In this document: piece after piece, positions 18,449 through 27,691 of the stretch
Numbering within the stretch: position 1 is the first letter of the stretch
How the letters are laid out: each line of letters starts with the position of its first letter
DNA from: Mesorhizobium sp. dw_380
Lineage (GTDB): Bacteria; Pseudomonadota; Alphaproteobacteria; Rhizobiales; Rhizobiaceae
Direction: 5' to 3'
Length of the DNA stretch: 64,000 bases
Assembly (NCBI RefSeq): GCF_018588885.1
Contig: NZ_JAFFIW010000004.1
Coordinates: forward strand, 62,001-126,000
Position numbers and translations under genes: made by a program
Notes under the pieces: model-generated
Databases searched by the model: none
Seen by the model: only the letters and a program-made list of their open reading frames with translations
Told to the model about the DNA's origin: nothing

Positions 18449-18592
18449 GGCGTGCTCCCTATGTGCTGGCCAGCTAGCCCGCTGGCCTGTTGTTTTTGGC
18501 TTTGCGCGCGCACCAATCTAGACCAATGATGCCGCCGCGCAACCCGACCCGCCGCGGAGCGGCTGTGCTTCAATGCATGTCCGGAGCAAGAC

Positions 18593-19207
18593 GTGACGAC
18601 AAAATTCGATGAACTGCTTCGACGGTTCCATGCCTATCTGGCTTCCGTGGACGATGCCCTGGTGCGCGATGCCGTGGCGCGCATCGGCTGGGACATGCCG
18701 GCCCGCGCGCTGAAGCCGCGTCCGCTCGGCTGCCTGTGTCATCTCGATCGCGCGGCAGACTTGGCGCCGATGGCTGCAAAACCGCTGATGCAGTTGCTGG
18801 TACAGCAGCGCAACGACCTGCATTGGGGGCAGACTTACAGCGAGGCGGATTTCGGCAAAGATTTCATCGACAATTACGGCTGGCTGGAAATGTTCGGCAC
18901 GCGCGGTCATTTCGCCAATGACCAGGTCGCCGCCGGCCTGCTGATCCTTGGGCCTGATATCGTCTATCCCGACCATCACCATGTCGCCGAGGAAATCTAC
19001 GTTCCACTGACCGGCGGCACCGAATGGCGGATGGGCGAGGGCGGTTTTCACATGCGGGAGGCCGGCGAGGTGATCCACCACGCTTCCAATGTCAACCACG
19101 CCATGCGCACCGGCGGGGAAGCGCTGCTGGCGCTCTACATCTGGCGCGGCGGACCGCTGGCGCAGAAATCCACCGTCACCGGAACCGCAGCGCAGGGCAG
19201 GGACTGA
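18593..19207 (+). CDS. Cupin-type DMSP lyase family protein (DddQ/DddL-like)
   Basis: The 204-residue product has a C-terminal cupin barrel. Its first motif contains Tyr125, His128, His130, Glu134 and Tyr136 (DHHHVAEEIYVPLTGG), and His169 follows in SNVNHAMR. These residues match the metal ligands and catalytic tyrosines I recall for DddQ (Y120, H123, H125, E129, Y131, H163) with nearly constant offset. DddQ, DddL and DddW cleave DMSP to DMS and acrylate, but many family members in soil bacteria are not shown to do so. The start is GTG at 18593 with GGAG upstream. The stop codon overlaps the cobQ start in TGATG, so the two are translationally coupled. Confidence 0.75.
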   Translation: MTTKFDELLRRFHAYLASVDDALVRDAVARIGWDMPARALKPRPLGCLCHLDRAADLAPMAAKPLMQLLVQQRNDLHWGQTYSEADFGKDFIDNYGWLEMFGTRGHFANDQVAAGLLILGPDIVYPDHHHVAEEIYVPLTGGTEWRMGEGGFHMREAGEVIHHASNVNHAMRTGGEALLALYIWRGGPLAQKSTVTGTAAQGRD

Positions 19208-20682
19208 TGGCCAGGGCAATCATGCTGCAAGGCACCGGCTCGGATGTCGGTAAGACGGTGCTGGTCGCCGGGCTGTGCCGAGCCGCGAAAAAGCGCGGGC
19301 TGAAGGTGCGCCCGTTCAAACCGCAGAACATGTCCAACAATGCCGCCGTTGCCGATATTCCCGGCGACAACCATCATGGCGGCGGCGAGATCGGCCGTGC
19401 GCAATGGCTGCAGGCGATCGCTTGTGGCGTTGTGCCGTCGGTCCACATGAACCCGGTGCTGCTCAAGCCGCAGACCGATGTCGGCGCGCAGGTCATCGTG
19501 CAAGGCAAGGTGTTCGGCGAGGCGCGAGCGCGGGATTATCAGGCGCTGAAGGGCCGGCTGATGGACGCCGTGCTCGACTCCTGGGGCAAGGTCGGCGAGG
19601 ACGCAGACCTCGTCATCGTCGAGGGCGCCGGCTCGCCGGCCGAAATCAACCTGCGCAGCCGCGACATCGCCAATATGGGCTTTGCCACGCGTGCCGACGT
19701 GCCGGTGGTTCTGGTCGGAGACATCGATCGCGGCGGCGTCATCGCCTCGGTGGCTGGTACGCATCTGATCCTGCCGGAAGAGGACCGGCGCATGATCGTC
19801 GGCTATCTCATCAACAAGTTCCGCGGTGATGTCTCGCTGTTCGATGACGGCCTGAAGGCGATCGAAAAATTCACCGGCTGGCGCTGCTTTGGCGTCGTGC
19901 CGTGGCTGAAGGCGGCGGCACGGCTGCCTTCGGAGGACTCTGTCGTGCTGGAACGGTTGGCGTCCGGTGAGGCGCGCGCGCTGAAGGTGGCGGTGCCGGT
20001 GCTTGGCCGCATCGCCAATTTTGACGATCTCGACCCTCTCAAGGCCGAGCCGCAGGTCGAAGTGGTTTTCGTGCCCCCTGGTAAGCCGCTGCCGGCCGAC
20101 GCCGGGCTGGTTGTTATTCCCGGCTCCAAGTCGACGATCGGCGATCTCCTGAAATTCCGCGAGAACGGTTGGGACCGGGATCTTGCGGCGCACCGCAAGC
20201 GTGGCGGCCATATTGTCGGCATTTGCGGCGGTTTCCAGATGCTTGGCCGCATGGTGCGCGATCCCGACGGCATCGAAGGCAGCGTCACCGAAGCCGAAGG
20301 GCTCGGCCTGCTCGACGTCGAGACGGTGATGGAGCCGGAGAAGACAGTGCGCAATGTCAGCGCGCGATCCGTCCCGTTCGACCAGCCGCTCGAAGGCTAT
20401 GAAATCCATCTCGGCCGCACCACCGGCCCGGACGCGATGCGACCGTCGGCGATCATCAATGGTGCCGAGGACGGTGCGATCTCGCCCGATGGCAAGGTGC
20501 TGGGCACCTATATGCATGGCCTGTTCGGTGCCGACGGCTTTCGCGGGAAATTCCTCGAAAGCCTCGGCATCAAGGGCGGCGGCATCGATTATCGCGCCGA
20601 GGTCGAACGGGCGCTGGACGAGGTCGCGGCCGAACTGGAGACCCATCTCGACTGTGACGCGATTTTCGGGCTGGCTAGGTAA
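19207..20682 (+). CDS. cobQ: Cobyric acid synthase
   Basis: The 491-residue enzyme amidates four carboxylates of adenosylcobyrinic diamide in cobalamin synthesis. The N-terminal synthetase domain carries the P-loop QGTGSDVGKT (residues ~8-17) and RPFKPQNMSNNA. The C-terminal glutamine amidotransferase domain has the nucleophile cysteine in GICGGFQMLG, and a late His in YMHGLFG. ATG at 19207 overlaps the stop of the upstream cupin gene by one base. No other cobalamin gene is in the window. An MttB-family methyltransferase, a corrinoid-dependent family, lies about 12 kb away. Confidence 0.95.
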   Translation: MARAIMLQGTGSDVGKTVLVAGLCRAAKKRGLKVRPFKPQNMSNNAAVADIPGDNHHGGGEIGRAQWLQAIACGVVPSVHMNPVLLKPQTDVGAQVIVQGKVFGEARARDYQALKGRLMDAVLDSWGKVGEDADLVIVEGAGSPAEINLRSRDIANMGFATRADVPVVLVGDIDRGGVIASVAGTHLILPEEDRRMIVGYLINKFRGDVSLFDDGLKAIEKFTGWRCFGVVPWLKAAARLPSEDSVVLERLASGEARALKVAVPVLGRIANFDDLDPLKAEPQVEVVFVPPGKPLPADAGLVVIPGSKSTIGDLLKFRENGWDRDLAAHRKRGGHIVGICGGFQMLGRMVRDPDGIEGSVTEAEGLGLLDVETVMEPEKTVRNVSARSVPFDQPLEGYEIHLGRTTGPDAMRPSAIINGAEDGAISPDGKVLGTYMHGLFGADGFRGKFLESLGIKGGGIDYRAEVERALDEVAAELETHLDCDAIFGLAR

Positions 20683-20718
20683 TTTCTTGGCCAGGAATAC
20701 CCATCGTTTCGTCATCAT

Positions 20719-20767
20719 CCACGGGCGGAGCAAGGAGCGTAGCGACGCGGCTAATTCCCTGGGATCT
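20719..20767. repeat. Probable dispersed intergenic repeat
   Basis: The segment with GGGCGGAGCAAGGAGCGTAG and flanks ATCCACGGG / CCCTGGGAT has imperfect inverted ends. It looks like a short repeat family that I associate with Mesorhizobium intergenic DNA. Only one copy is in this window, so the assignment rests on recollection and the imperfect palindrome. Confidence 0.3.
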
Positions 20768-20798
20768 TGGCGCGACTGAAAAGCGGGTCAGAATCAAA

Positions 20799-20823
20799 AG
20801 CGCCCGGCTTTTGGCCGGGCGCT
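20799..20823 (-). terminator. Rho-independent terminator of the small membrane protein gene
   Basis: Arms 20799-20808 (AGCGCCCGGC) and 20814-20823 pair over 10 bp with a 5-base loop. Read on the minus strand the stem is followed by TTTTGATTC. It lies 30 bases beyond the stop codon of the gene at 20853-21023. Confidence 0.8.
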
Positions 20824-20852
20824 CTCAGTCCCCACGTCTTGAGGGAAGCGTA

Positions 20853-21023
20853 TCAGGCGCCGCGCATCAAACAGCCGGCGGCTAGCACAATGTAGGCAAT
20901 AAGAACGATCCACACCGATGCGATTGGAATGAACGCAAGAATGCCAAGCGCGGCGAGAATGCCGATTATGGCAATGACTAGGGAAATGATGAAAACAATC
21001 TGAGTAGGCGCGCTGAGATTCAT
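20853..21023 (-). CDS. Small two-helix membrane protein
   Basis: The 56-residue product has two hydrophobic helices (about residues 9-31 and 35-52) and ends in a short basic tail with Cys. ATG at 21023 has a strong GGAGGAG 7 bases upstream; an earlier in-frame ATG at 21041 would place this ribosome binding site inside the gene. It has its own terminator. I do not recognise a family with a known function. Short hydrophobic proteins of this kind are often annotated as hypothetical. Confidence 0.7.
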   Translation of the reverse strand: MNLSAPTQIVFIISLVIAIIGILAALGILAFIPIASVWIVLIAYIVLAAGCLMRGA

Positions 21024-21075
21024 GTGTGGCTCCTCCAACATGATTCGAACAGCGTCATTCTATCAGGGCGTGTGG

Positions 21076-21861
21076 TCACACACCAATCATGACGCGCAGC
21101 GGGTTGGCCGGATCGGCCAGCAGCTTCACCGCCAGTGCCACGCAGACGATCACCAGCAGCGGCTTGATCAGTTTGGCGCCGATGCGCATGGCCAGGCTCG
21201 CGCCGACGCGGGCGCCGAGGAACTGGGCGACGCCCATCATCAGGCCGATCTTCCAGGAGATGACGCCGACGGCGGCGAAGACAATGAAGCCGCCGATGTT
21301 GGAGGCGAAGTTGAGCAGTTTGGTATGCGCCGTGGCCTTGAGCACGCCGTAGCCGGCCAGGGCGACGAAGGCCAGCATGTAGAAGGAGCCGGCGCCCGGG
21401 CCGAACAGGCCGTCATAGAAGCCGATTGCCGGCACCAGGGTCAGTCCGAACAGGAATGGCGACAGGCGCTCGGCCCGGTCGACGTCGTTCATGTTGGGCT
21501 TGAGTGCGAAATAAAGCGCAATGGCGATCAGCACCAGGGGCAGGAGAGCACGCAGCAGGTCGCCGGGCACGATCGTGGCCAGCAATGCGCCGATGGCACT
21601 TCCGGCAAGTGCCAGCAGCGCCGAGGGCAATTGCCTGCGCAGGTCGACATGCCCTTTGGAGGCATAATGGATCGTCGCCGATCCGGAGCCGAACATGCCC
21701 TGCAGCTTGTTGGTCCCAAGTGCCCCGACCGGCGAGAAGCCGGCCAGCAGCAGTGCGGGAATGGTGATCAGTCCGCCGCCGCCGGCAATCGAATCGACAA
21801 AGCCCGCCGCAAAGGCGGCGAAGGCGAGCATGGCAACGGTTTGGATGCTGAGGTCGATCAT
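21076..21861 (-). CDS. TauE/SafE family sulfite/anion permease
   Basis: The 261-residue membrane protein has about eight hydrophobic helices. It shows two internal half-repeats typical of the family: AAFAAGFVDSIAGGGGLITI near the N-terminus and the second-half FYDGLFGPGAGSFYMLAF. TauE/SafE proteins export sulfite, sulfoacetate or other organic anions, or take up thiosulfate. The substrate is unknown here. The open frame continues far upstream on this strand, but that part has no membrane character and overlaps the oppositely oriented TerB-like gene. Confidence 0.88.
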   Translation of the reverse strand: MIDLSIQTVAMLAFAAFAAGFVDSIAGGGGLITIPALLLAGFSPVGALGTNKLQGMFGSGSATIHYASKGHVDLRRQLPSALLALAGSAIGALLATIVPGDLLRALLPLVLIAIALYFALKPNMNDVDRAERLSPFLFGLTLVPAIGFYDGLFGPGAGSFYMLAFVALAGYGVLKATAHTKLLNFASNIGGFIVFAAVGVISWKIGLMMGVAQFLGARVGASLAMRIGAKLIKPLLVIVCVALAVKLLADPANPLRVMIGV

Positions 21862-21978
21862 CTGATCCGTGGGAACGTCGGTCGGCTGAGATAGCGGGCG
21901 TTCGACCACGACCGCCCCGTTTGCGCAAGGCCGATTCCGCGCTAACTCTATTGAAGACGAATCGGAAAGGGGCACCTG

Positions 21979-22410
21979 ATGGCGTTCGCATTGCTGGACC
22001 AGATACGCTCGATCTTTGACGGCGACCCCGGCGTGCGCAAGGTGGCGGACGATCCCGTCCTGTCGGCGGAACTTCTGATGCTGTTCCGCATGATCCTGGC
22101 CGACGGATCGGTCAGCGAGAGCGAGATGGTTGCCTTCCGGCGCATCTGCAAGGACGCCTTCGGTATTCCGGAGGCCAGCATCGACAGCGTCATCGAATAT
22201 CTCAACGAGTTCGGCTACGAGACCAATGGCTCGCAGGCGATTGCGCTGTTTCGCGATCTCGACGTTGAACGGCGCAAGCAATTGGCGCGGCATATGGCCG
22301 AGATCGCCAAGGCGGATGCGCAACTGGCCGAGACCGAGATGCGCCTGCTGCGCCGCACGCTTGACCTGCTTGACATCAGTCCGGTCGATGTGGTGAAGCC
22401 GGAAGAGTAG
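21979..22410 (+). CDS. TerB-family protein
   Basis: The 143-residue, acidic, all-helical product has the TerB-like pattern: LMLFRMILADGSVSESEMVA in the first repeat and HMAEIAKADAQLAETEMRLL in the second, each with the acidic AD(G/A) turn. TerB domains occur in tellurite resistance operons and in many stand-alone proteins of unknown role. No other ter gene is present. The ATG follows AAAGGGG. The gene is divergent from the TauE-type permease and convergent with the peptide transporter ATPase. Confidence 0.82.
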   Translation: MAFALLDQIRSIFDGDPGVRKVADDPVLSAELLMLFRMILADGSVSESEMVAFRRICKDAFGIPEASIDSVIEYLNEFGYETNGSQAIALFRDLDVERRKQLARHMAEIAKADAQLAETEMRLLRRTLDLLDISPVDVVKPEE

Positions 22411-22453
22411 GGATCGGTGCCCCGGCCGGGGGCCCGCTGCCTGCGGCAGCTCC

Positions 22454-22509
22454 CCGGTTCGCCACCTTCCATCGTGGCACTGGCACGATGGATTCGCTTC
22501 GCTAACCGG
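22454..22509. repeat. Nested palindrome between convergent genes
   Basis: Outer arms 22454-22459 (CCGGTT) and 22504-22509 enclose perfect inner arms 22469-22476 (CCATCGTG) and 22484-22491. It lies between the convergent TerB-like gene and the peptide transporter ATPase gene and may stop transcription from both sides. It could also be a REP-type element. Confidence 0.5.
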
Positions 22510-22513
22510 TCGC

Positions 22514-24136
22514 TCACCCCTGTTCCTGCATCCGGCGCGCGATTGCCCGATGCAGGTCCGGGGCGGCGGCAACCAACGCCTTGGCCGCCTCGGACTGCGG
22601 ATGGTCGAGCACCTCGCTCGTCTTGCCACGCTCGACGATCTTTCCGTCATGCATGACCAGCACCTCATCCGTGATGGCGCGGGCGACGGTCAGGTCATGG
22701 GTGATGAAGAGATAGGCGATGCCGAGCTTCTGGTTGAGTTCGGCGAACAGATCGAGGATCTGGGCGCGGATCGAGACGTCGAGCGCCGAGACCGGCTCGT
22801 CGGCGACGACCAGCTTGGGGCGGGTGATGATGGCGCGGGCGATCGACAGGCGCTGGCGCTGGCCGCCGGAAAATTCGTGCGGGTACTTGTCCATATCGCG
22901 CTGGTCGAGGCCGACCTCGTGCAGCGCATGCGCCACCATTTCGCGGCGCTCGGCGCGTGTCGGTTGTTTCTCCAGCACATGCAAGGGTTCGGCGACCAGT
23001 TTTTCGACTTTTTGGCGCGGATCGAAGGAGCCGTAGGGGTCCTGGAAGACAGGCTGCATGTCGCGCCGGGCCGGTTTCAGTTCCGCTTCGCCCTTGTCGG
23101 TGATGGTTTCGCCGCGAAAGCGGATCGTGCCTGACTTTGGTCGATCGAGCGCCAGGATCATGCGGGCGAGTGTTGACTTGCCGCAGCCGGATCGGCCGAC
23201 CAGCGCCACCGACTGGCCCGGCGCCATCGCCAGGGAGACATCGTCGACGGCGCGGATATCAGGCGCGCGCCGGAACAGCGCGATGCGCCGGCCGGGATAG
23301 TCGCGGGTCACGCCTTCGACCTCGAGCAGCGGCTTGCCTTCTCCGGTGGCATGCGGCTTGGCGCGTGCCGGCACATGCATCGAGGCTTGCGCCAGTTGGC
23401 GCGTGTAGGGGTCAAGCTGTTCGGAGAGCGTGCGCGCGGTCTCGCCGGTTTCCATCACCTCGCCGCGGCGCAGGATGGTGATGCGGTCGGCCATCTCGGT
23501 CACGACAGCCAGGTCGTGCGAGATCAGCAGCAGGCCCATGCGGCTCTCGGCAACGAGGTCGCGCAGGAGATCGAGGATCTGCGCCTGAATCACCACGTCG
23601 AGGGCCGTCGTCGGCTCGTCGGCGATCAGCAGTTTCGGTTTCAGCGCGCAAGCGATGGCGATGACGACACGCTGGCGCTGGCCGCCGGACAGTTCGTGCG
23701 GATAGCGCGACAGCGGGAACTTCGCCGAGGGAAGGCCGACGCGGTCGAGCATTTTTCGCGCCCGCTCCTCGGCCTCGGCGCGAGACGCCTTGGTGTGCCA
23801 GCGTATGCCTTCGGCCACCTGTTCGCCGATGGTCTTGACCGGATTGAGTGCCGTCATCGGCTCCTGGAACACCATGCCGATGTCGTCGCCGCGCAGTGCG
23901 CACATCTGGTCCTCGGTTGCGGCGAGGATATCGATGCCGTCGAACGAGACGCGCCCGGTGGCGCGGGCGGCATGGGGCAGAAGCCGCATCGTGGTCAGCG
24001 CGGTCATCGATTTGCCGGAACCGGATTCGCCGACCAGCCCCATCACCTCGCCGGGCGCAACGGAAAGCTGCAAGTCTTTCAGGATCGGCGTATCGCCGAT
24101 GGTCAGCGACAGGTTCTCGATCTCCAGCAGGCTCAT
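22514..24136 (-). CDS. Peptide ABC transporter ATPase, two fused nucleotide-binding domains (DppD-DppF type)
   Basis: The 540-residue protein carries two complete ABC ATPase domains. The first has Walker A GESGSGKS (residues 36-43), signature LSGGQRQRV and Walker [13 protein letters not shown]. The second, after a linker near residue 270, has [18 protein letters not shown] and [12 protein letters not shown]. It replaces separate DppD and DppF subunits and energises uptake of peptides or related solutes. The start ATG at 24136 overlaps the permease stop in ATGA, which sets the start. A longer open frame upstream is just the permease region in another frame. Confidence 0.93.
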   Translation of the reverse strand: MSLLEIENLSLTIGDTPILKDLQLSVAPGEVMGLVGESGSGKSMTALTTMRLLPHAARATGRVSFDGIDILAATEDQMCALRGDDIGMVFQEPMTALNPVKTIGEQVAEGIRWHTKASRAEAEERARKMLDRVGLPSAKFPLSRYPHELSGGQRQRVVIAIACALKPKLLIADEPTTALDVVIQAQILDLLRDLVAESRMGLLLISHDLAVVTEMADRITILRRGEVMETGETARTLSEQLDPYTRQLAQASMHVPARAKPHATGEGKPLLEVEGVTRDYPGRRIALFRRAPDIRAVDDVSLAMAPGQSVALVGRSGCGKSTLARMILALDRPKSGTIRFRGETITDKGEAELKPARRDMQPVFQDPYGSFDPRQKVEKLVAEPLHVLEKQPTRAERREMVAHALHEVGLDQRDMDKYPHEFSGGQRQRLSIARAIITRPKLVVADEPVSALDVSIRAQILDLFAELNQKLGIAYLFITHDLTVARAITDEVLVMHDGKIVERGKTSEVLDHPQSEAAKALVAAAPDLHRAIARRMQEQG

Positions 24137-25002
24137 CGCTGCCGCCGCGATTTCGGGTCGAGAATGTCGGCGATGCCGTCGCCCAGGAGGTTCAGGCCGA
24201 GCACGGTGATGACGATTGCCATGCCGGGAAAGATCGCCATCCAGGGCGCCGCCACCATGCGGGTCTGCGCGTCGAAGAGCATGCGGCCCCAGCTCGGCAT
24301 TGGCGGCTGCGCGCCGAGGCCGAGATAGGAAAGCCCGGCTTCGGCCAGAATGCCCAGCGCGAACTGGATGGTGCCTTGCACCAGAAGCAGCGTGGCAATG
24401 TTGGGCAGCACATGTTCGATTGAGATCTGTGTGCTGCTTTTGCCGGCGGCGCGCGCGGCAAGGATGAACTCGCGCGGCCAGATCGCCAGCGCGCCGGCGC
24501 GGGCGACGCGGGCAAAGACCGGGATGTTGAAGATGCCGATGGCGATGATGGCGTTGACGGCGCCCGGCCCGAAGATGGCGGTGATCATGATCGCCGACAG
24601 CAGTGCCGGAAAGGCGAAGACGAGGTCGTTGATGCGCATCAGCGCCTCGTCGACGAGACCGCCGCGCGCCGCGGCGAAGGCGCCGAGCGGCACGCCGACA
24701 CCCATGCCGATGCCGACCGCGACAAATGCCACGGCAATCGAATTGCGCGCGCCAACCATGATCATCGACAGGATGTCGCGGCCGAAATGGTCGGTGCCGA
24801 ACCAATGCGCCAGCGAGGGGCCTTGCGTTTTGTCCGATATGACCAACCTCGTCACGTCGTAAGGTGTCCAGACGTAGGAGATCACAGCCATCGCCAGGAT
24901 CAGCACGGTGATGACGAAACCGGCAACGAATGCGGTATTCCTGAACGCCTTGGCCAGGATGGAGCTGAGCGTCTCCTCGGGGATGTCGATGTGCATTGTC
25001 AT
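24133..25002 (-). CDS. Peptide ABC transporter permease, DppC type
   Basis: The 289-residue inner-membrane protein has an N-terminal helix and five further helices of the BPD_transp_1 domain. The typical DppC features HWFGTDHFGRDILSMIMVGA and the EAA loop REFILAARAAGKSSTQI are present. It pairs with the DppB-type permease encoded just upstream. Both junctions are 4-base ATGA overlaps, so the three transporter genes are translationally coupled. The signal near the C-terminus (LGLNLLGDGIADILDPKSR) is the usual one for this subunit. Confidence 0.93.
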   Translation of the reverse strand: MTMHIDIPEETLSSILAKAFRNTAFVAGFVITVLILAMAVISYVWTPYDVTRLVISDKTQGPSLAHWFGTDHFGRDILSMIMVGARNSIAVAFVAVGIGMGVGVPLGAFAAARGGLVDEALMRINDLVFAFPALLSAIMITAIFGPGAVNAIIAIGIFNIPVFARVARAGALAIWPREFILAARAAGKSSTQISIEHVLPNIATLLLVQGTIQFALGILAEAGLSYLGLGAQPPMPSWGRMLFDAQTRMVAAPWMAIFPGMAIVITVLGLNLLGDGIADILDPKSRRQR

Positions 25003-25946
25003 TGCCGGCTTCTCAGGCGCGGATCGACGACCGCATAGGAAAGGTCGACGACCAGGTTGACGGCAATGACGGCGGCGACCAGCAGCATGACGACGCTTTC
25101 AACGACGATCAGGTCGCGCTGGGTGATCGCCTGGAACACCAGCCGGCCGAGGCCGGGGAGATAGAAAACATTCTCGATGATGATGGTGCCGGCGAGCAGG
25201 AAGGCGAATTGCAGGCCAAGGATGGTCAGCACCGGGATCATGGCGTTGCGCAGCGCGTGCCGCCACAGCACGGCGCGATAGGGCAGGCCCTTGGCGCGGG
25301 CGGTTCGGATATAATCCTCATTCAGCACCTCGATCAGCGCCGAGCGGGTGACGCGCGCCAGGATCGCCGCCTGCGGCAAGGCAAGCGCCACCGCCGGCAG
25401 CATCAGCGATTTCGCGGCCGGCCAGATGCCAGCGCCCCAGCCGGGAAAACCGCCGGCCGGGACCAGTCGCAGCCAGACCGCGAAGACATAGATCAGCATG
25501 AGGGCGAACCAGAAATTGGGTACGGCAACGCCAAGCTGTGCCGCGCCCATCGCCACCGTGTCGCCAGCGCGGCCGCGCCGGCTGGCGGAAAACAGCCCGA
25601 CCGGAATGGCGATGATGGTGGAGAGCGCGAGCGCGATCAGCGCCAATGGCAGCGAGACGGCAAGCCGTTCGCGCACGAGATCGAGGACCGGCACCGAATA
25701 GGTATAGGAGCGGCCGAAATCGAGGCTGAGCAGGCCTCCGGCCCAGTGCAGATAGCGCCAAGCCAGCGGCGCGTTGAGACCCATCTGGTTGCGCAGAAGT
25801 TCGACCTGGTCGGCGCTCGCGTTCATGCCCAACATCAGCCGCGCCGGGTCGCCGGGAAGGATCTCCAGCACGGCGAACACCACCATGGAGGCGAGGACCA
25901 GTGTGGCGAGGGCGATGGCGAAGCGCTTGAGGAGGTAGGCGGTCAT
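24999..25946 (-). CDS. Peptide ABC transporter permease, DppB type
   Basis: The 315-residue inner-membrane permease has six hydrophobic helices. The N-terminal MTAYLLKRFAIALATLVLAS and FAVLEILPGDPARLMLG are characteristic of DppB/OppB, as is the coupling loop EDYIRTARAKGLPYRAVLWR. It forms the channel with the DppC-type protein. The gene lies 118 bases after the binding-protein gene, with a strong hairpin in the gap that could lower expression of the membrane parts relative to the binding protein. Confidence 0.93.
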   Translation of the reverse strand: MTAYLLKRFAIALATLVLASMVVFAVLEILPGDPARLMLGMNASADQVELLRNQMGLNAPLAWRYLHWAGGLLSLDFGRSYTYSVPVLDLVRERLAVSLPLALIALALSTIIAIPVGLFSASRRGRAGDTVAMGAAQLGVAVPNFWFALMLIYVFAVWLRLVPAGGFPGWGAGIWPAAKSLMLPAVALALPQAAILARVTRSALIEVLNEDYIRTARAKGLPYRAVLWRHALRNAMIPVLTILGLQFAFLLAGTIIIENVFYLPGLGRLVFQAITQRDLIVVESVVMLLVAAVIAVNLVVDLSYAVVDPRLRSRQ

Positions 25947-26007
25947 GGGAGGCGAGGACCGGCGGTATTGCCGACGGCAAAGAGCAGCTGAGGGTGTCGC
26001 TCTACGG

Positions 26008-26033
26008 CGCCCCCCTCTGCAGAGAGGGGGGCG
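26008..26033 (-). terminator. Strong hairpin between binding-protein and permease genes
   Basis: Bases 26008-26018 pair with 26023-26033 over 11 bp (CGCCCCCCTCT against AGAGGGGGGCG) with a 4-base loop. Its place between the highly expressed binding-protein gene and the permeases fits a partial terminator or an mRNA-stabilising hairpin. There is no long T-tract. Confidence 0.6.
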
Positions 26034-26064
26034 GAGCGCAAGCGTCGCCTTTTGGCCAACAGCC

Positions 26065-27543
26065 TCACTCGCCCCACTTCACCTTGGTCAGGTCATTCGC
26101 CTGGATCGGGGCGTTTTCCCACAGCCCTTGCAGCTTGGCATCCCAGACGCCAACCTTCGGCAGTTCGTAGAGGAAGCCGACCACGGCGTCGTCGGCCAGG
26201 ATCTTCTGTGCCTGGGCGAGCAACTCCTTGCGCTTGGCCTCGTCGGAGGTGAGGTTGAGGTCGGCAATCACCCTGTCGAAGGTGGGGTTATCGTAGTTGA
26301 AGTAATAATCCTTGCGCGAATAGATATCGATGTCGTTGGGTTCGGTGTGGGAAACGATGGTCAGGTCGTAGTCCTTCTTGGTGAATACCTGGTCCAGCCA
26401 CTGCGCCCATTCGACCGGGATGATCTCGAGGTTGATGCCGACGTCACGAAGCTCCGAGGCGATGATCTCGCCGCCGAGCCTGGCATAGCCGGGCGGAGGC
26501 AGCTTCAGCGTCGCCTTGAACCCGTTTTCCAGGCCTGCTTCCTTCAGGAGCTCCTTGGCCTTGGCGATATCATGCGGATAGCGGCCGGTGAGGTCGACAT
26601 AGTCCTTGTTGGCCGGGGACATATGCGAGCCGATCGGCAGGCCAAGGCCGGCCGAGGCGCCATCGATGATCGCCTTGCGGTCGAGCGCGTAGGAGATCGC
26701 CTGCCTGACCTGCAGCTTGTCGAAAGGCGGCTTCTTGTTGTTGATCGACAGGATGGTTTCGCCCTCGGTCGAGCCGATCACCACCTTGAAACGCGGATCG
26801 TCCTTGACCTGCGCGAGACTCTCGGGATCGAAGAACGGGAAGGCCTGGATGTCGCCCGACAGCAGCGCCGGCACATAGGCGGCGGCATCCGGCACGATGC
26901 GGAACTCGACTTTGTCGAGGGATGCCGGCGTGCCCCAGTAGTGGTCGGACTTGACCAGCGTGATCGACGATCCCTTGCTCCAGCTCTGGAATTTGAACGG
27001 GCCGGTACCGACAGGCTTTTCCTTGTTGGTGTCGGCGGATTTCGGGGAGACGATGACTGCATCGCCCCAGCCCATATTGTAGAGGAATGACCCTTGCGGG
27101 TTTTTCAGCGTGACCTTGACCGTTGCCGGATCGACGATTTCGACCTTGTCGATCTCCGCAAACAGAGCCTTTTGCGCATTGACGGAATTATCGGCGCGTG
27201 CACGGTCGAGCGAGAATTTAACATCGTCGGCGCTGAAGTCGGCGCCGTCGTGGAATTTCACGCCGCTGTGCAGCTTGAAGGTGTAGGTCTTGCCGTCGTC
27301 GGAAATGGTCCAGCTTTCGGCCAGGTCCGGCAGCACTTCGCCATTTTGACCGATACGCGTCAGGCCCTCGAACACATTGGCATAGAGCACCTCGTCGATC
27401 GCGGCCGCGGCGCCGGCGGTTGGGTCGAGATGCGGCGGTTCGAGCGGAATGCCGATGACAAGGTCGGTGCGCGCGGCAAAGGTCGGGCTTCCGGTGGCCA
27501 GCGCAAGGACCGCCGCGGCCAGAATGGTTTTCCACAATCTCAT
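26065..27543 (-). CDS. Peptide ABC transporter substrate-binding protein (SBP_bac_5)
   Basis: The 492-residue protein starts with a Sec signal peptide (MRLWKTILAAAVLALATGSP, cleavage near TFAA). The family-5 solute-binding domain includes LAESWTISDDGKTYTFKLHS and a periplasmic binding fold to the end. ATG at 27543 follows GGGGAG, which is better than the in-frame ATG 15 bases upstream. It would deliver peptides or related compounds to the permease pair encoded downstream. The ligand is unknown, although the adjacent M20 deacylase gene suggests an acylated or amide-linked substrate. Confidence 0.92.
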   Translation of the reverse strand: MRLWKTILAAAVLALATGSPTFAARTDLVIGIPLEPPHLDPTAGAAAAIDEVLYANVFEGLTRIGQNGEVLPDLAESWTISDDGKTYTFKLHSGVKFHDGADFSADDVKFSLDRARADNSVNAQKALFAEIDKVEIVDPATVKVTLKNPQGSFLYNMGWGDAVIVSPKSADTNKEKPVGTGPFKFQSWSKGSSITLVKSDHYWGTPASLDKVEFRIVPDAAAYVPALLSGDIQAFPFFDPESLAQVKDDPRFKVVIGSTEGETILSINNKKPPFDKLQVRQAISYALDRKAIIDGASAGLGLPIGSHMSPANKDYVDLTGRYPHDIAKAKELLKEAGLENGFKATLKLPPPGYARLGGEIIASELRDVGINLEIIPVEWAQWLDQVFTKKDYDLTIVSHTEPNDIDIYSRKDYYFNYDNPTFDRVIADLNLTSDEAKRKELLAQAQKILADDAVVGFLYELPKVGVWDAKLQGLWENAPIQANDLTKVKWGE

Positions 27544-27691
27544 CGTGCGACTCCCCATCTACTCAAGCGACCGGATAGAAGCGTGATTTCGCGCGGGAGT
27601 AAATTGCGTTTCGTGCTGCCAGGCAGGATGGCCGGGAATGTTTTTGCCGCGCCAGCCCCGTCGACAGGTCGAAGCTTGTCGCGGTGCAGGG

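Noticed and set aside
18568..18582. Third copy of the ATGCATGTC repeat
   Set aside because: Only about ten bases match the start of the palindromic repeat; this is too short to call a copy.
21862..22668. Long N-terminal extension of the TauE-type permease
   Set aside because: The extension is antisense to the well-supported TerB-like gene and has no hydrophobic or conserved character.
27544..27691. Gene in the gap between the binding protein and the M20 gene
   Set aside because: No frame has a start with ribosome binding site; the stretch more likely contains the promoter of the transporter operon.
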